Source: CAZEDU01 sp964511185
GTDB taxonomy: Bacteria; Myxococcota; Myxococcia; Myxococcales; Myxococcaceae
Length of the DNA stretch: 27,871 nucleotides
Reading direction: 5' to 3'
Assembly (NCBI GenBank): GCA_964511185.1
Contig: CAZEDU010000068.1
Coordinates: forward strand, 1-27,871
Positions within the stretch are counted from its first letter, which is position 1. Each line of letters begins with the position of its first letter. The position numbers and the translations under genes were made by a program. A model generated the notes under the pieces. It saw only the letters and a program-made list of their open reading frames with translations. It did not search any database and was not told the DNA's origin. Of this stretch, positions 7,143 to 17,200 are shown piece by piece.

Positions 7143-10100
7143 ATGCACACGTTCACTTCGAGAGCAGCGAGCCGATGTCGTCTTGGGTTGTTGGCGTGGG
7201 TGTTGGTGATGAGCGCCTGCGAGGCGCCGCTGGTGTTGGATTTCGCGCCGCAGGCGCAGCCGTCCCACGCGCATGAGGCGCACGAGGACGAGGTCGACGC
7301 GTTCGTGCAGGAGCTGTGGTCGAACGGCGCCTTCGAGAACGACGCCAACGCGGCCTCGCCGTCCAATTGGACGGTGATCGCCGCCAGCCACGCCACCGGC
7401 GTCTCGCCGATGGAGCCGCAGACGTTCGAGAGCCTCAACCTGACCATCGGCGGCGCGGCCGTCGACGCCACGCGGGTGCGGGGCACGGGCTACAAGAGCC
7501 AGTCGGATCCGAACCTGGGGACCGCGGCGTCGTTTCGCTTCCCGCAGTTCGGGGACCGCACGCTGCTCCTCAACTGGCTGAGCGGCACGTCGGGCACCAG
7601 CCGAAGCCGCGGCTCCGACCAGAACGCCAACATCGTCACGCAGCAGATGGTGGTGACCCAGGAGGACATCGATCCGGCCGATGGCCGGCTGCACGTGCGC
7701 TTCGCGTTCGCGCCGGTGCTCGAGTTCCCGACGCACAACTACACGCAGCAGCCGTTCTACTTCATCCGCGTGCGCAACGTGACGCGCGGCAAGGACGTCT
7801 ACGTCGACTTCAACACCAGCGGTCAGCCGGGCGTGCCATGGAAGAACGGACCGACGGGGTGGATCTACACCGACTGGACGGTGGCTGACGTCGTGTTCCG
7901 GCCGGATCAGGTGTTGGTCGGCGAGACCATCGAGATCCGCGCCATCGCCGCGGGCTGTCAGCCGACGGGCCACGCGGGCCGCCTCTACCTCGACGAGGTG
8001 TACTCGGCGGACTTCCCCTACCTCTACGTGGCCGCCACGGCCCCCGCCCACGCGGCTGCGGGCGGCACCATCACCTACCGGCTCCGGTACCGAAACGGCG
8101 CCGACCTGCCGACCACCAACACGCAGGTGCGGATGGTCATCCCTCCCAACACGACGTTCCACTCGGTGAGCTTGCCGTCGGGCTGCACGACCCCGCCCGT
8201 CGGCGCGTCGGGCGTGGTGACCTGCAACGTCGGCGGGGTGCAGCCCTTGGCGACCGGGAGCTTCGACGTCACCGTTCAGGTCGACGCCAGCGCGGTCGGC
8301 ACCATCGAGCTCGGAGACTACGGCGTGTTCGCCGACGGCCTCGATCCCCGGCTGGGCATCAAGACGCGCACGGTGCTCACGAACTTGCCGCTGTCGAACG
8401 TGGTGGTGACCAACACCAACGGTGCGAACGTGGTGAGCTGGGGCCAGTCGGTCACGTACACCATCACGGCCACCAACGCTGGGCCGAGCGCCGCCTCCAC
8501 GGTCCGGCTTGAGCAGCAGATGCCGGCGCAGCTCGAGAACGTGGTCTGGTCCTGCGCGGCGAGCGGCGGGGCCACCTGCGGCGCGAGCGCGGGCGCCGGC
8601 GACATCGACACGGTGAACGCGCTGCCGGTCAACGGCTCGGTCACCTACACCGTCAACGCCAAGGTGGTGGCGGGCACGGGGACCGGCACCGTGACCACCA
8701 CCGCGCGCGCCACCGTGCAGGGGGGCGCCGAGGTGAGCCCGGACGACAACGTGGCGGTGGACTCGGACGCCATCAACGCGGCGTCGCGCACGTTGACCTT
8801 CGGCAAGACCGGCGCGGCGAGCGGGACGTTGAGCGTGGTGCCCGGGCCGATCACCTGCGGTCCTGCGTGCGGCGGCGGCAGCGTGGTGGTGGCGCAGGGC
8901 TCTCAGGTCGTCGTGCGCGCCGAGCCGGTGCCCGGCGCTTCGTTCCTCGGCTGGTCGGGGGCGTGCACCGGCACCAAGGCGATCTGCGTGGTGTCGGTGG
9001 GCAGCAACCAGAGCGTCACGGCCGAGTTCGGCCCGCCCACGCTCACCATCGTCTCCGGCTCGGGGCAGACGGCGAACACCAGCGTCGCGTTCGGGCAGCC
9101 GCTGGTGGCGCAGGTCATTGACGCGCTGGGCGCGCCGCAGGTCGGCGTCACGGTGACCTTCGCTCCGCCGTCGGGTGGCGCGAGCGCGACGTTGAGCTCG
9201 ACCACCGCGGTGACCAACGCGCAGGGCAAGGCGCAGGTGACCGCGACCGCCAACACGATTCCCGGCACGTACCAGGTGATCGCGAGCGCCCCCGGCGCGC
9301 AGCCCGCCGCTTTCCTGTTGACCAACAATGGGACGCCCGCGTCGATCGCCGTGGTCCGCGGCGCGGGGCAGTCGGCCGCCATCAACACCGCCTTCCAGAC
9401 GCCGCTCGTCGCGGTGGTGCGCGACGCGGCCGGCAACCGGCTGGGCGGGGTGACCGTCAACTTCACCGCGCCGGTCTCGGGAGCGTCGGCGGTGCTGAGC
9501 AGCGCGAGCGCGGTGACCGACGGGTTGGGAGAGGCCACCATCGTCGCGACCGCCAACAGCACCTCGGGCGCCTACAACGTGACCGCCGCGGCGAGCGGGG
9601 CAGGGAGCATCACCTTCAACCTCACCAACCGCGCGCCGGCGACCATCACCGTGACGTCGGGCAACAACCAAAGCCGCACGGTGGGCACCGCGTTCGCCAA
9701 CCTGGTGGTCACCGTGCGCGACGCGAGCAACGTGGCGATCCCCGGGTTGCCCGTGTCGTTCTCTCCGCCGACGACCGGCGCCTCCGCGGGGCTGTCGAGC
9801 TACGTGGTGGTGACCAACGCGAGCGGCCAGGCGGCGGCCGTGGCGACGGCGAACACGGTGGTGGGCACCTACGACGTGAGCGCGAGCGTCAGCGGCGTCT
9901 CCCCCCCGGCGCTCTTCACGCTCACCAACACCGCCGGTCCCGCGGCGCAGTTCGTGGTGGGCGGCGGGGCGGGGCAAGCGACCCAGGCCGGCACCGCGTT
10001 CTTGCAGCCGCTGGTCGCGCGGGTGACGGACGCCCACGGCAACGGCATCTCCGGTCAGACCGTGAGCTTCACCGCGCCCGGTAGCGGCGCGAGCGCCGGC

Positions 10101-13049
10101 TTGAGCGCCTCGAGCGGCGTGACCGACGCCCAGGGCCAGGTCAGCGTCACCGCGACCGCGAACAGCACCCAGGGCTCGTACAACGTGACCGCCAGCTCCA
10201 GCGGCTTTCCGAACATTCAGTTCCCGCTGCAGAACTTGGGGCCGCCGAACCTCACCGCGACCGGCGGCAGTGGGCAGACGGCGCCGTTGGGTCAAGCGTT
10301 CAGCACGCCGCTGACCGCGACGCTGCGCAACGAGCTCAATCAGCCGATCGCTGGCGCGACGGTGACCTTCTCGGCGCCGACGAGCGGCGCGCGCGCTGCC
10401 CTGAGCGCGACGTCCGCGGTGACGAACGGGCAAGGACAAGCGGTCGTGCTGGCGACCGCGGCGGGGAGCACCGGCAGCTACCAAGTGACCGCCTCGTACC
10501 CGGGCGTGAGCAGCATCACGTTCTCGCTCAGCAACATCTGCAGTCAGGATGTGCAGTGCCCCGCAGGGGAGTACTGCAACGGCAGCGGCCAGAGCTGCGT
10601 GGCGAAGCTCTCGGTCGGCGCGTCGATTCCGAACGACGGCCTGCACGACGGCAGCTGCTCCGGCGCGAGCACGGTCTGTGTCTCGGGGCTGTGTAACAGC
10701 GCGACCTCCACCTGCGCGGCGGGCGATGGCAACGCGTGTACGAGCGCGAACCAGTGCGTGTCCAACACCTGTACCTCGGGCCACTGCGTGCCGGCGTCGG
10801 GCGGTTGTTACGTCGACGCGAACTGCGGCGCCGGCCAGTACTGCGACCGGCCGAGCCTGAGTTGCGTGGCGAAGCTGCCGGCGGGTACGGCGATTCCGAA
10901 CGACGGCCTGCACGGCGGCACCTGCTCCGATGCGGCGAAGGTCTGCGCCTCGGGGTTGTGCAACTCGTCCACTTCGACCTGCGCGGCGAACGACGGGAAT
11001 GCGTGCACCGGCGCGAGCCAATGCGTGTCCAATACCTGCGTCTCCGGTCACTGCGTGCCGGCGGCGGGTGGGTGTTACGTCGATGTGAACTGCAACGCCG
11101 GTGAGTACTGCGACCGGCCGAGCCTGACCTGCGTGGCGAAGCTGCCGGCGGGTACGGCGATTCCGAACGACGGCCTGCACAGCGGCACGTGCGCCGACGC
11201 GGCCGAGGTGTGCACCTCGGGGCTGTGCAACAGCGCGACTTCGACCTGCGCCGCGAACAACGGGAATGCGTGCACGGGCGCGAATCAGTGCGTGTCGAAC
11301 ACCTGCACCTCGGGGCACTGCGTGCCCGCGTCGGGCGGTTGTTACGTCGATGGCGACTGCAGCTCGGGCCAGTACTGCGACCGGCCGAGCTTGACCTGCG
11401 TGGCGAAGCTGCCGGCGGGTACGGCGATTCCGAGCGACGGTCTGCACGGCGGCACGTGCGCCGATGCGGCGAAGGTCTGCGCCTCGGGGCTGTGCAACAG
11501 CGCGACCTCGACCTGCGCGGCCGATGACGGCGCCGTCTGCTCGAGCGTGAATCAATGCGTGTCGAACACGTGCACCTCGGGCCACTGCGTGCCAGCGGTG
11601 GGTGGCTGCTACGTCGACACCGATTGCGGCGCGGGCGAGTACTGCGATCGCCCGAGCCTGAGTTGCGTGGCGAAGCTGCCGGCGGGTACGGCGATTCCGA
11701 ACGACGGCCTGCACGACGGCACGTGCACCGACGCGGCGAAGGTGTGTGTATCGGGGCTGTGCAACAGCGCGACCTCGACCTGCGCGGCGAACAACGGGAA
11801 TGCGTGCACGGGCGCGAACCAGTGCGTGTCGAACACGTGCACCTCGGGCCATTGCGTGCCGGCGGTGGGCGGCTGCTACGTCGACACCGATTGCGGCGTG
11901 GGTGAGTACTGCGACCGGCCGAGTCTGACCTGCGTGGCGAAGCTGCCAGCGGGTACGGCGATTCCGAGCGATGGCTTGCACGGCGGCACGTGCGCTGATG
12001 CGGCGGTGGTCTGCGCGTCTGGCCTGTGCAACAGCGCGACCTCGACTTGCGCGGCGGGCGAAGGCGATGCGTGTACGAGCGCGAATCAGTGCGTGTCCAA
12101 CACCTGCACCTCGGGCCACTGTGTGCCGGCGGTGGGCGGCTGCTACGTCGACGCGAATTGCGACGTCGGTGAGTACTGCGATCGGCCGAGCCTGAGCTGC
12201 GTGGCGACGCTGCCGGCGGGCACGCCGATTCCGAACGACGGTCTGCACGGCGGTACTTGCGCCGATGCGGCGAAGGTGTGCGCCTCGGGGCTGTGCAACA
12301 GCGCGACCTCGACCTGCGCGGCGGGCGAAGGCAATGCGTGCACGAGCGCGAACCAGTGCGTGTCGAACACCTGCACCTCGGGTCACTGCGTGCCGGCGGT
12401 GAGCGGCTGCTACGTCGACACCGACTGCGGAGCGGGCCAATACTGCGACCGCTCGACGCTGACCTGCGCGACCAAGCTCGGCGTCGGTGACACCATCCCG
12501 AGCGACGGCTTGCACGGCGGTGGTTGCGCTGACGCGGCCACGGTGTGCGCCACCGGCTTCTGCAACCCCGCCACCAACGCCTGCGCGGCTCCGCCTGGAG
12601 AGAGCTGCGTGGCCAACAATCAGTGCGCCTCGAACAGCTGCACTTCGGGCTACTGCGTCGCTTCGGTGAACGGCTGCCACTTCGACTCCGACTGCAGCGC
12701 CGACAGCTACTGCGACCGAAACACGCTGAGCTGCGCGAGCAAGTTAGGGCTGGGCGTGGCGATTCCGAACGACGGTCTGCACGGCGGCACCTGCGGTGAC
12801 GGCGAGGCGGTCTGCTCGACCAGCGCCTGCAACGCGACCGTCAACCAGTGCGCGCTTCCCGACGGGGCCGCGTGCAGCTCGGACGTGCAGTGCGGCGGCA
12901 ACGTGTGCGTCGCCGGGCGCTGCGGCGGGTCGGTGGAGTTCAGCGGTGGCGGCTTCGGCTGCTCGTCGACAAGCTCACCCTCGGCGCTCGCGCTGCTGCT
13001 GCTCGCGGTTGCGGTCCTTCCGCTCCGCTCCCGCCGCGCGCGTCGGTAG
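7143..13049 (+). CDS. Giant modular surface protein: DUF11-like, Ig-like and Cys-rich repeats, MYXO-CTERM
   Basis: The product is 1968 residues. A signal peptide ends in VMSAC, so Cys26 may be lipidated. Residues about 27-293 form an unassigned beta-rich domain. Residues about 294-547 hold two DUF11-like domains (TYRLRYRN, YTITATNAGPSAAS). About 548-633 resembles an InlB-type B repeat ending SVTAEFGPP. About 634-1132 holds five Ig-like (Big_1-type) repeats of roughly 98 residues, each with VTFxxP, SGAxA and a TATA-like strand. Residues 1133-1933 are nine 89-residue units with 12 Cys each. The tail is Gly-Cys, about 20 hydrophobic residues and RSRRARR, a MYXO-CTERM signal. This architecture suggests a long, disulfide-rich surface stalk or adhesin, possibly working with the upstream OmpA-family protein. 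Having both a lipobox-like site and MYXO-CTERM is unusual. No enzymatic domain is visible. Confidence 0.9.
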   Translation: MHTFTSRAASRCRLGLLAWVLVMSACEAPLVLDFAPQAQPSHAHEAHEDEVDAFVQELWSNGAFENDANAASPSNWTVIAASHATGVSPMEPQTFESLNLTIGGAAVDATRVRGTGYKSQSDPNLGTAASFRFPQFGDRTLLLNWLSGTSGTSRSRGSDQNANIVTQQMVVTQEDIDPADGRLHVRFAFAPVLEFPTHNYTQQPFYFIRVRNVTRGKDVYVDFNTSGQPGVPWKNGPTGWIYTDWTVADVVFRPDQVLVGETIEIRAIAAGCQPTGHAGRLYLDEVYSADFPYLYVAATAPAHAAAGGTITYRLRYRNGADLPTTNTQVRMVIPPNTTFHSVSLPSGCTTPPVGASGVVTCNVGGVQPLATGSFDVTVQVDASAVGTIELGDYGVFADGLDPRLGIKTRTVLTNLPLSNVVVTNTNGANVVSWGQSVTYTITATNAGPSAASTVRLEQQMPAQLENVVWSCAASGGATCGASAGAGDIDTVNALPVNGSVTYTVNAKVVAGTGTGTVTTTARATVQGGAEVSPDDNVAVDSDAINAASRTLTFGKTGAASGTLSVVPGPITCGPACGGGSVVVAQGSQVVVRAEPVPGASFLGWSGACTGTKAICVVSVGSNQSVTAEFGPPTLTIVSGSGQTANTSVAFGQPLVAQVIDALGAPQVGVTVTFAPPSGGASATLSSTTAVTNAQGKAQVTATANTIPGTYQVIASAPGAQPAAFLLTNNGTPASIAVVRGAGQSAAINTAFQTPLVAVVRDAAGNRLGGVTVNFTAPVSGASAVLSSASAVTDGLGEATIVATANSTSGAYNVTAAASGAGSITFNLTNRAPATITVTSGNNQSRTVGTAFANLVVTVRDASNVAIPGLPVSFSPPTTGASAGLSSYVVVTNASGQAAAVATANTVVGTYDVSASVSGVSPPALFTLTNTAGPAAQFVVGGGAGQATQAGTAFLQPLVARVTDAHGNGISGQTVSFTAPGSGASAGLSASSGVTDAQGQVSVTATANSTQGSYNVTASSSGFPNIQFPLQNLGPPNLTATGGSGQTAPLGQAFSTPLTATLRNELNQPIAGATVTFSAPTSGARAALSATSAVTNGQGQAVVLATAAGSTGSYQVTASYPGVSSITFSLSNICSQDVQCPAGEYCNGSGQSCVAKLSVGASIPNDGLHDGSCSGASTVCVSGLCNSATSTCAAGDGNACTSANQCVSNTCTSGHCVPASGGCYVDANCGAGQYCDRPSLSCVAKLPAGTAIPNDGLHGGTCSDAAKVCASGLCNSSTSTCAANDGNACTGASQCVSNTCVSGHCVPAAGGCYVDVNCNAGEYCDRPSLTCVAKLPAGTAIPNDGLHSGTCADAAEVCTSGLCNSATSTCAANNGNACTGANQCVSNTCTSGHCVPASGGCYVDGDCSSGQYCDRPSLTCVAKLPAGTAIPSDGLHGGTCADAAKVCASGLCNSATSTCAADDGAVCSSVNQCVSNTCTSGHCVPAVGGCYVDTDCGAGEYCDRPSLSCVAKLPAGTAIPNDGLHDGTCTDAAKVCVSGLCNSATSTCAANNGNACTGANQCVSNTCTSGHCVPAVGGCYVDTDCGVGEYCDRPSLTCVAKLPAGTAIPSDGLHGGTCADAAVVCASGLCNSATSTCAAGEGDACTSANQCVSNTCTSGHCVPAVGGCYVDANCDVGEYCDRPSLSCVATLPAGTPIPNDGLHGGTCADAAKVCASGLCNSATSTCAAGEGNACTSANQCVSNTCTSGHCVPAVSGCYVDTDCGAGQYCDRSTLTCATKLGVGDTIPSDGLHGGGCADAATVCATGFCNPATNACAAPPGESCVANNQCASNSCTSGYCVASVNGCHFDSDCSADSYCDRNTLSCASKLGLGVAIPNDGLHGGTCGDGEAVCSTSACNATVNQCALPDGAACSSDVQCGGNVCVAGRCGGSVEFSGGGFGCSSTSSPSALALLLLAVAVLPLRSRRARR
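9043..10533 (+). repeat. Five Ig-like (Big_1-type) coding repeats, about 297 bp each
   Basis: Five successive units begin near 9043, 9340, 9640, 9940 and 10246. Each encodes a GxGQ(T/S)-like opening, a V(T/S)F(T/S/A)xP strand, SGA-S/R-A, a (V/D)T(N/D)xxGQA turn and a closing TATA..GxY(N/Q/D)V strand. This is the pattern of bacterial Ig-like domains that form rigid rods in adhesins. The units are clearly homologous but diverged, unlike the younger Cys-rich repeats that follow. Confidence 0.8.
10539..12941 (+). repeat. Nine tandem 267-bp Cys-rich coding repeats
   Basis: The first Cys codon of each unit falls at 10539, 10806, 11073, 11340, 11607, 11874, 12141, 12408 and 12675, exactly 267 bp apart with no indel. 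Each 89-residue unit has 12 Cys and an invariant core of the IP(N/S)DGLH type. Units 2-7 are nearly identical (shared LPAGT, CNS, SNTC and SGHCVPA motifs), while units 1, 8 and 9 have drifted. This is the signature of recent amplification or gene conversion in the middle of the array. The C-x5-C-x5-C start resembles small disulfide-knot modules such as EB or Dickkopf-N-like domains. Confidence 0.92.
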
Positions 13050-13070
13050 TGGGCTCGAGCGATCACCATG

Positions 13071-13111
13071 GCGCGCCGGCAGGAAGGGATTCTGCCGGCG
13101 CGCTGTGCTTT
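13071..13111 (+). terminator. Hairpin terminator after the giant protein gene
   Basis: GCGCGCCGGCAG (13071-13082) and its perfect reverse complement (13092-13103) form a 12-bp stem with a 9-nt loop, 21 nt after the stop. The following TGTGCTTT is only weakly T-rich, so termination may need Rho or rest on the stem. The rest of the 271-bp interval up to 13320 shows no supportable gene. Confidence 0.7.
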
Positions 13112-13320
13112 AGCTCTTCAGGGCCTGGAAGGCAGGCATCAAGGGTGGTCATCGGCGGCCGTGCCCAGATGCTTCGAGCAAGAGCCAAGACACGACCGCC
13201 TTCATGGTGTGCAGTGCCTCGCCTGCGTCTGTCACCTCAAACGCGTCAAATCCCCGGTTGGAGGCTCGGCTGCGCTGGTCGGGTCTGCCGCAGGCCACGA
13301 GCGGCGTGTCCAACCCCTTC

Positions 13321-14133
13321 CTAAGGGAAGAGGTTCTTGATCTTGCTGGCGGCTTCGGTCGCGGCGCCCGAGGCTTGGCCCCAGAGCTTCTTGCCAGCCT
13401 TGATCGCCTTAGGGCCGTGCGCTCGGCCGAGCATGTAGCCCGCGCCGACCGGTGACAGGTACGGCAGGACCCTCCAGGGCACGAGTTCGTCGACGGGCGA
13501 GAGCTGGTACAGCTCGCAGGCGCCAGTGCTGCCAGGGATGTTGCCATCGAGCAGGTGCGTGTTGATCGCCACCTTCGAGTCGGCAGTGACACCGACCCGC
13601 TTGAACACCTTGAGCTTGGCGTCCTCGCCAGGGACCAAAATGAGCGTGCCTTCGCCATGCGCGTCCAGCTTGACCTTCAGCTCGAGGCCACCGTCGGCGA
13701 TCGTGCCGCATTGGTTCGAGCGCAGGAGCAGCTTGCCGCTCAAGTCGAGCTCGCTCTTCGGCGCGCCCTTGAGCTTCACCACGAGCGCGGTGCCCGCGAG
13801 CACGTTGGCATGGGCAGAGACCTCGGCGGTGAGCTTGCCCTTCACCTTGCCGCCGATGCTTCCTTCGAACGCCAGGTAGTGCGGCTCGCCGTTGATCTCG
13901 AATTTGATCCGGCGCCCGAGCTCGAAGCGCCTGGGACCGACCTTGAACGCGCCTTGTCCTTCGGCGGTGATGCCCAACGAGTAGTGACGTGAGAGCGGGT
14001 CGCTGGCCTTCGCCCGAAAATAGGTGTCGACACGGACGTGCTTGGTCTTGAGCAGGTTGCGCTGCTCGGACCGTTGGGCGGGCCTCAGGGCGGCGCGGGC
14101 GTGCTGTTGGATCTTCTGGAGGTCGAGTCCCAT
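13321..14133 (-). CDS. Hypothetical protein, beta-rich, unknown function
   Basis: I do not recognise this 270-residue protein. It has no signal peptide or membrane segment. The N-terminal 30 residues are basic and helical (LQKIQQHARAALRPAQRSEQ). The middle (about 40-200) is made of short alternating strands rich in Lys/Gly/Val, such as GKVKGKLTAEVSAH and GGLELKVKLDAHG, suggesting an all-beta sandwich or barrel. The C-terminus is helical, with a Gly/Ala/Lys-rich stretch (PKAIKAGKKLWGQASGAATE). Two central Cys are present. I choose ATG 14133; a TTG one codon upstream is also possible, and the ribosome binding site is weak. It stands alone between two terminators. A cytoplasmic or non-classically exported product is possible. 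Confidence 0.7.
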   Translation of the reverse strand: MGLDLQKIQQHARAALRPAQRSEQRNLLKTKHVRVDTYFRAKASDPLSRHYSLGITAEGQGAFKVGPRRFELGRRIKFEINGEPHYLAFEGSIGGKVKGKLTAEVSAHANVLAGTALVVKLKGAPKSELDLSGKLLLRSNQCGTIADGGLELKVKLDAHGEGTLILVPGEDAKLKVFKRVGVTADSKVAINTHLLDGNIPGSTGACELYQLSPVDELVPWRVLPYLSPVGAGYMLGRAHGPKAIKAGKKLWGQASGAATEAASKIKNLFP

Positions 14134-14174
14134 CAACCCTTTATCGGCGCGCAGCCGCCCTGGGTTGCCCCGCG

Positions 14175-14214
14175 CGAAAGAAAGCCCGCCGCCCCGGGTC
14201 GGGCGACGGGCCTT
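14175..14214 (-). terminator. Intrinsic terminator of the metalloprotease gene
   Basis: Read on the minus strand, a 10-bp arm (14210-14201) pairs with 14194-14185 at 9 of 10 positions around a 6-nt loop, and is followed by CTTTCTTTCG. It lies about 30 nt past the stop of the protease gene (14242), as expected for a factor-independent terminator. It also insulates the next minus-strand gene at 13321-14133. Confidence 0.75.
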
Positions 14215-14241
14215 CGCTTCCAGGGGAGTGCTCTTGGCCGC

Positions 14242-17200
14242 TTACGGGCTCCGCGGATCTCCGAACTGCATGATCGGCGTCAGGTCGGCCATCACCTTGA
14301 TCAAATCAAGCGTGCTCAAGAGCTCACGGTCGGCCATCTCGGGCGGAACGTTCGGCACGCGGTTGCGGCAGTCGTCGTCCTGCGACGGGGTGCGGCTCAC
14401 GCTGTCGCAATACGTCGAGGTGGCGAGCAGCTTGTTCGCGCGGTCGAGCAACGCGCGCGCGCCGGTCGTCGACGCCGTCCGCAAGGCGCCATACCGCATG
14501 CCGGTGAGCGGGTCGCGGAAGGTGGTGACCTCGTCTTCCGGCACCGACGGCTCCGAGCCGGTGCCGCGGATGAACAGCCGCGAGTCGTCGCGGAAGCTCT
14601 GGTCGAAGTTGTCGAAGAACCGCGCCTGGCCGAGCACCTGCCAATACAGCTGCACGCTGAACGTCGCGTACGGATCGACCGGCGAGGTGCGCGTGTCGCT
14701 GAGCGCGCCCGCATAGTTGGGGAACTTGAGCTCGCCGTTGTCCCAGTAGGGGCCGACCTGCGCGAAGTTGCCCGAGAGGATCGCCGTGTTCAGCTTGCGG
14801 ATCTGCTCGGTGAAGGTCGAGTAGTAGCTCACCTCCCACTGCCGAATGTCCTCGGGCGTGGAGCGCGCCACGAAGTTCGTCTCCGAGTCGGAGAGCGCCT
14901 CGATCGCCATCACCTTGTCCAGGTAGAAGCCGATGTGGTGCAGGCACTCCCACCACGTGTAGCCGCACTGGCGGGTGCCGTCGCTCCAGCTGGTGGAGAA
15001 GTAGCGGGCCTTGTCGATGCCGATGTTGGCGATCGGCGCGCCGTAGCCGGTTCGCATCAACGCGGTGCCGTCGGGCTGGAGCAGCGGCCGCGAGTAGCTG
15101 CCCACGTCCGGCATCATCACCGTCTTCATCAGCTGGTTGAACGCGTTCTGCACCGCCCAGGTCTTGGCGCCCCAGCCGTTGGTGGGGTCGGCGTAGAACT
15201 GCTGCATCACGTTCGCGTCGTAGAAGCGCGGCAGCAGGTCGGCGTACAGACCGTACAGGTCGTGCCACGACTTGAGGCGGTGGTAGATGCGGCCGTACCA
15301 GGTGCCGACGTACTGCGACTGATCCACGCCGACCTTCCCGCGCGGGAAGTTGCGGACGATGTACCAGGTGTCCAGGTCGTCGAGGATGTTCTTCATGCGC
15401 TCGTAGCTGTCGGCGCCCGCATCGCGCGTCAGGCAGTGGTCCGACAGGTTGGAGCGGCTGTGCGAGCAGTAGATGTACGGCACGCGGGTGAGGGCCTGGC
15501 CGTTCACCGTCGCGGTCGACAGGTCCTCCGACAGCGCGCTCGCGTCGACCAGCTGGCGGTTGTTGCGGTCGTAGAGCTTGGGGCCCAGCTGCTTGTACAG
15601 CGTGGTGTAGTGCACCGCCTGCGGGCCGGTGTTCATGAAGTAGACCAGCTCGCCGTCGCGCTCGAACCAGTCGCGCAGCCACTGGTGCGGCAGGGGCCCG
15701 CGGTCCTTGAACACCTCGACCTTGTTCGCGTAGCCGTAGAGGATGGCCGCGCGGTCGTACTTGCCGATGCCCTGGCCGTCGATGGTGTAGCGGCCCGCGT
15801 AGTCCATGATCGAGCTGTAGCCGTAGTTGTAGAGCTTGCCGTCGATCTCCTTCTGGGTCATCGGGTCGAGCAGCCGCGGCCCGACGTTCCCGTCGTCGCG
15901 CAGCTTCCAGTACTCGTCGTGGTAGTTCACCGCGTCGTCCGACGCGCCGAAGTTGTGCATCAGGCCGACGGTGTGGCCGACCTCGTGCGCGAGCACCGCG
16001 GTGTAGATGGTCTTGCGCAACAGCTCGTAGACCTCGCCGGCCGGACGGCCCTTCAGCTCCTTGGCGATGCCGAGCAGCGCGTCGTCGGCCATATCGCGCG
16101 TGTAGTAGTTGCGCGCCTCGGCGAACGCCTCGCGCAGCTTGGCCTGCTCCTTCAGCCGCTGGCCCAGGCCGCCGCGCGCGACGCTGACCAGCGCCTTCTG
16201 ATCGTCGGAGAGCGCGGCGCCGGGCGTCTGACCGAAGGCGAGGAGCAGCTCCTTGTTGAGGAGCAGATCTTCAATCGCCGTGCCCTTGAGGGCGCGCAGG
16301 CGGCTCGCCGACAGCTGGCGCTCACCGTTGTGGATGCCGCGCTGGTACATGTCGTTGAGGTACGGCGCGATGAACGCGTCGAAGCCCTTGTCGGTCTGCA
16401 GCTTCACCTCGGCCATGCTCGGCGCCTGCCGCAGCGAGTCCCAGTAGCGGGCGCTCGGGCGGGTGGTGAGGGTCTTCACGAAGTGCTGCGCGTCGGCGAG
16501 CGCGTAGGTCTGCTCGCTCTTCTTCCCGTGGTTGACCGTGTTGATCCACTCGGTCAGGTCGACCCCGTCGATGAACTGATCCGGCCGCTTGCTGCCGTTG
16601 AGCAGCTCGACCATCTCTTGCGTGGCGTACGTGGCCAGGTTGTTGTGGTGGTAGACGTACGCCATGCCGCTCAAGATCTCGCCGGTCTCCGGGTCGATGT
16701 TCGACGGGCCGAAGCCGAGCAGGCCGTACGTCATGAACTTCGGCACGTAGGCCATGAACGAGTAGCGGATGTCGCCCAGCCGGGGCGCCAGGCCGGGCGC
16801 CCCGCACGCGGGGTGATCCCCCTCTTGCACCGGGTTGTTCGGGCAGAAGACGAACACGCGCTCGCCCTCTTTGAGCGGGTAGCCGAGCGACTCGACCGCG
16901 TCGGTGAACACGCGGTTCCACTGATCAGCCACCTCTTGGCCCACCGGCTTGAGCCAGTCGGGCATCTCGTCGTTCGCGTAGTAGACGACGGGGCGCAGCT
17001 CGCGCTGCGCGTAGGGGAGCGGCTTGCCCTCGTCGTCGAACCACCGCTTCCAGATGTTGTGGCGGTTGAGGTAGCGCTCCTTGCCCTGCTCGCGGATGCC
17101 GGTCTTCGGGTCGTAGACCATGCGGCTGGTCTGGAAGTAGCCGAACATCTCGGTGGGGCGGCCCTTGTACGGCATCGGCTCGTACTGGCGCTCGGGGCTC

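Noticed and set aside
7083..12680. A 1865-residue ORF on the minus strand
   Set aside because: It is the antisense shadow of the giant surface protein gene. It is Arg/Ala/His-rich with no domain, a typical product of high-GC codon bias and repeats.
10539..12941. Regularly spaced repeats as a CRISPR-like array
   Set aside because: The 267-bp period is far too long, the repeats are coding, and spacers are absent; conserved Cys codons explain them.
13149..13320. A possible gene remnant on the minus strand (containing FEVTDAGEALHTMKA)
   Set aside because: It resembles the end of a zinc-type oxidoreductase only loosely, and its codon third positions are not strongly biased. The evidence is too weak for a pseudogene call.
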